This document shows positions 20,668-21,434 of a DNA stretch of 21,434 nt, in pieces. This DNA comes from a virus. Made by a program: the position numbers and the translations under genes. The DNA lies in IMG/VR virus record IMGVR_UViG_3300009163_000208, positions 1-21,434 of that record; one strand, written 5' to 3'. The stretch's first letter is position 1, and every line of letters begins with the position of its first letter. The notes beneath the pieces are model-generated. The model saw nothing but the letters and a program-made list of their open reading frames with translations, searched no databases and had not been told where the DNA came from.

Positions 20668-20846
20668 TCATCCGCACGTCACCCCAGTACCCGCCCATCC
20701 CCGTGCGCGACTTCGATTGGCAGGCCTACGAGCCGGGCTACGAGCCCGGCGACGCGCTGGGCCATGGCGCCACCGAGGAGCAGGCCATAGCCGAGCTGCT
20801 GGCCGCGTTGGAGCTGCCTGCTGACACGCCCTACACAATCGGCTAA
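20664..20846 (+). CDS. Small phage protein with FDWxAY motif, 60 aa
   Basis: ATGA overlap with the acidic gene; GAGGAAGAGACACC upstream provides a ribosome binding site. The sequence PPIPVRDFDWQAYEPGYEPG then GATEEQAIAELLAALEL matches a short phage protein type I recognise by its IPxRxFDWxAY and ATEExAIADLL blocks. Function unknown; it is usually found among early genes of betaproteobacterial phages. Confidence 0.75.
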   Translation: MIIRTSPQYPPIPVRDFDWQAYEPGYEPGDALGHGATEEQAIAELLAALELPADTPYTIG

Positions 20847-20851
20847 ACTTC

Positions 20852-20884
20852 GCCCCACACGCGCTGCAAGATGCGCTAAGGGGC
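20852..20884 (+). promoter_or_regulatory. Nested hairpin covering the terminase ribosome binding site
   Basis: GCCCC (20852-20856) pairs with GGGGC (20880-20884), and GCGC (20861-20864) with GCGC (20873-20876) inside. The 3' strand AAGGGGC is the Shine-Dalgarno of the terminase small-subunit gene at 20889. Folding would hide it. No separate promoter or T-run is evident in the 42-base gap. Confidence 0.4.
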
Positions 20885-20888
20885 ACAA

Positions 20889-21380
20889 ATGGCAACTGGT
20901 AAGACAAAGCACGCGGGGGGCCGACCATCGCTTTACACCGATGTGCTCGTGGATGAAATCTGCGGGCGCTTGGCCAGTGGCGAGCCGATGGCAAAGATTG
21001 TGCAGTCCGCGCACATGCCGGACTCAGTAACAATCTACAGATGGCTTCGCGAGAAGCCAGAGTTTCAACAGAGATACGCGGATGCGCGCAAGGATGGCGC
21101 ACACTGCTTGGCGGACCAAATACAGGACATCGTGGACACCGAGCCGCTGGCCGTATTTGACGAGGCAGGCAACAAGCGCTACGACGCGGGCAGCATAGCG
21201 CACAACCGTCTGCGCATGGATGCGCGCAAGTGGCTGGCCGCAAAGTATCTGCCCAAGGTATACGGCGAGCGCACCGTGGTCGCGGGCGACGATGAGGCCC
21301 CACTGGTGGTAGAGGCCAGCTTCGATATCTTCGGCGAGCTGCTCAAAAACCTCGCACTCAAGCGCCAAGCCAGTGAGTGA
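20889..21380 (+). CDS. Terminase small subunit, 163 aa
   Basis: DNA-recognition subunit of the packaging motor. Residues 11-70 (GRPSLYTDVLVDEICGRL, then MPDSVTIYRWLREKPEF and QRYADARKD) form the typical N-terminal helix-turn-helix. Residues 106-127 (NRLRMDARKWLAAKYLPKVY) are the family signature before the variable tail, as in the Sf6-type small terminases. Length is typical. ATG 20889 follows AAGGGGCACAA. It marks the start of the packaging and head region, and its stop overlaps the next gene start. Binding to the pac/cos site recruits the large subunit. Confidence 0.93.
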   Translation: MATGKTKHAGGRPSLYTDVLVDEICGRLASGEPMAKIVQSAHMPDSVTIYRWLREKPEFQQRYADARKDGAHCLADQIQDIVDTEPLAVFDEAGNKRYDAGSIAHNRLRMDARKWLAAKYLPKVYGERTVVAGDDEAPLVVEASFDIFGELLKNLALKRQASE

Positions 21381-21434
21381 CCTAGCCGAGCTGCTCCAGA
21401 GCCCGCAGGTGCGCGAGCAGTACGCAAAGCTGCC
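21373..21434 (+). CDS. Probable terminase large subunit, 3'-truncated
   Basis: GTG 21373 overlaps the small-subunit stop by 8 bases and the frame stays open to the window edge: MSDLAELLQSPQVREQYAKL. Only about 20 residues are visible, so no ATPase or nuclease motif can be read. The call rests on position directly after the small subunit. A weak ribosome binding site suggests translational coupling. An intervening small gene is the main alternative. Confidence 0.5.
   Translation, partial: MSDLAELLQSPQVREQYAKL

Noticed and set aside
1-21434. tRNA or rRNA genes
   Set aside because: I saw no cloverleaf with a CCA end or recognisable T-loop consensus, and no rRNA-like sequence, on either strand by eye; a tRNAscan run would settle it.

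Overview
The window is part of a tailed double-stranded DNA phage genome. The host is most likely a betaproteobacterium, probably a Burkholderiales/Comamonadaceae-type freshwater bacterium. I infer the host from the high GC of the core genes, the codon use and the style of the small early proteins; nothing in the window proves it. I see no rRNA, tRNA, CRISPR array, insertion sequence, integrase or lysis gene.

Layout. (1) Positions 1-5507, + strand: the end of a late virion operon, with four low-complexity, Ala/Pro/Gly/Thr-rich virion proteins that look like internal, ejection or tail-associated proteins of a podovirus-like particle. It closes at a clear intrinsic terminator (5538-5564). (2) Positions 12324-5563, - strand: a replication operon. 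In transcription order it holds a 117-aa accessory protein, a DUF2800 RecB-like nuclease, a DUF2815/Enc34-type ssDNA-binding protein, a 66-aa protein, a family A DNA polymerase with 3'-5' exonuclease, a VRR-NUC nuclease, an SNF2-type helicase and three very small genes. Most neighbours overlap by 4-8 bases. A YdaS/Cro-like regulator (5924-6124) lies antisense near its distal end. (3) Positions 12482-15461, + strand: a chain of small early genes, mostly ATGA-coupled, with a lower-GC centre, ending in a second YdaS/Cro-like regulator. (4) Positions 15567-17615: a PrimPol-like primase fused to a RepA/AAA_25-type helicase. (5) Positions 17616-17889: non-coding, with a dense GTTGCA/TGCAAC repeat array, a long hairpin and an AT-rich tract, resembling an iteron origin or operator cluster. 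(6) Positions 17890-20846: more early genes, including a DUF932-family protein and several tiny proteins. (7) Positions 20889-21434: the terminase small subunit and the first codons of what is probably the large subunit. On a circularly permuted map the head and tail genes would run off the right edge and return at the left edge.

How it fits together. The minus-strand module supplies polymerase, SSB, SNF2 helicase and nucleases. The plus-strand primase-helicase supplies priming and unwinding. Regulation appears to centre on two YdaS/Cro-like proteins and recurring operator-like sequences: TGTAACTTT at 5893, 12397 and 20039, and alternating GTTGT/ACAAC pentamers at 12343-12362, 12419-12463 and 17803-17815. 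These sit at transcription-unit starts.

The best candidates for something undescribed are the 17624-17820 repeat region, the 10-bp-phased pentamer array over the divergent promoter, a probably leaderless regulator mRNA at 5924, and several membrane microproteins of 24, 40 and 43 aa.
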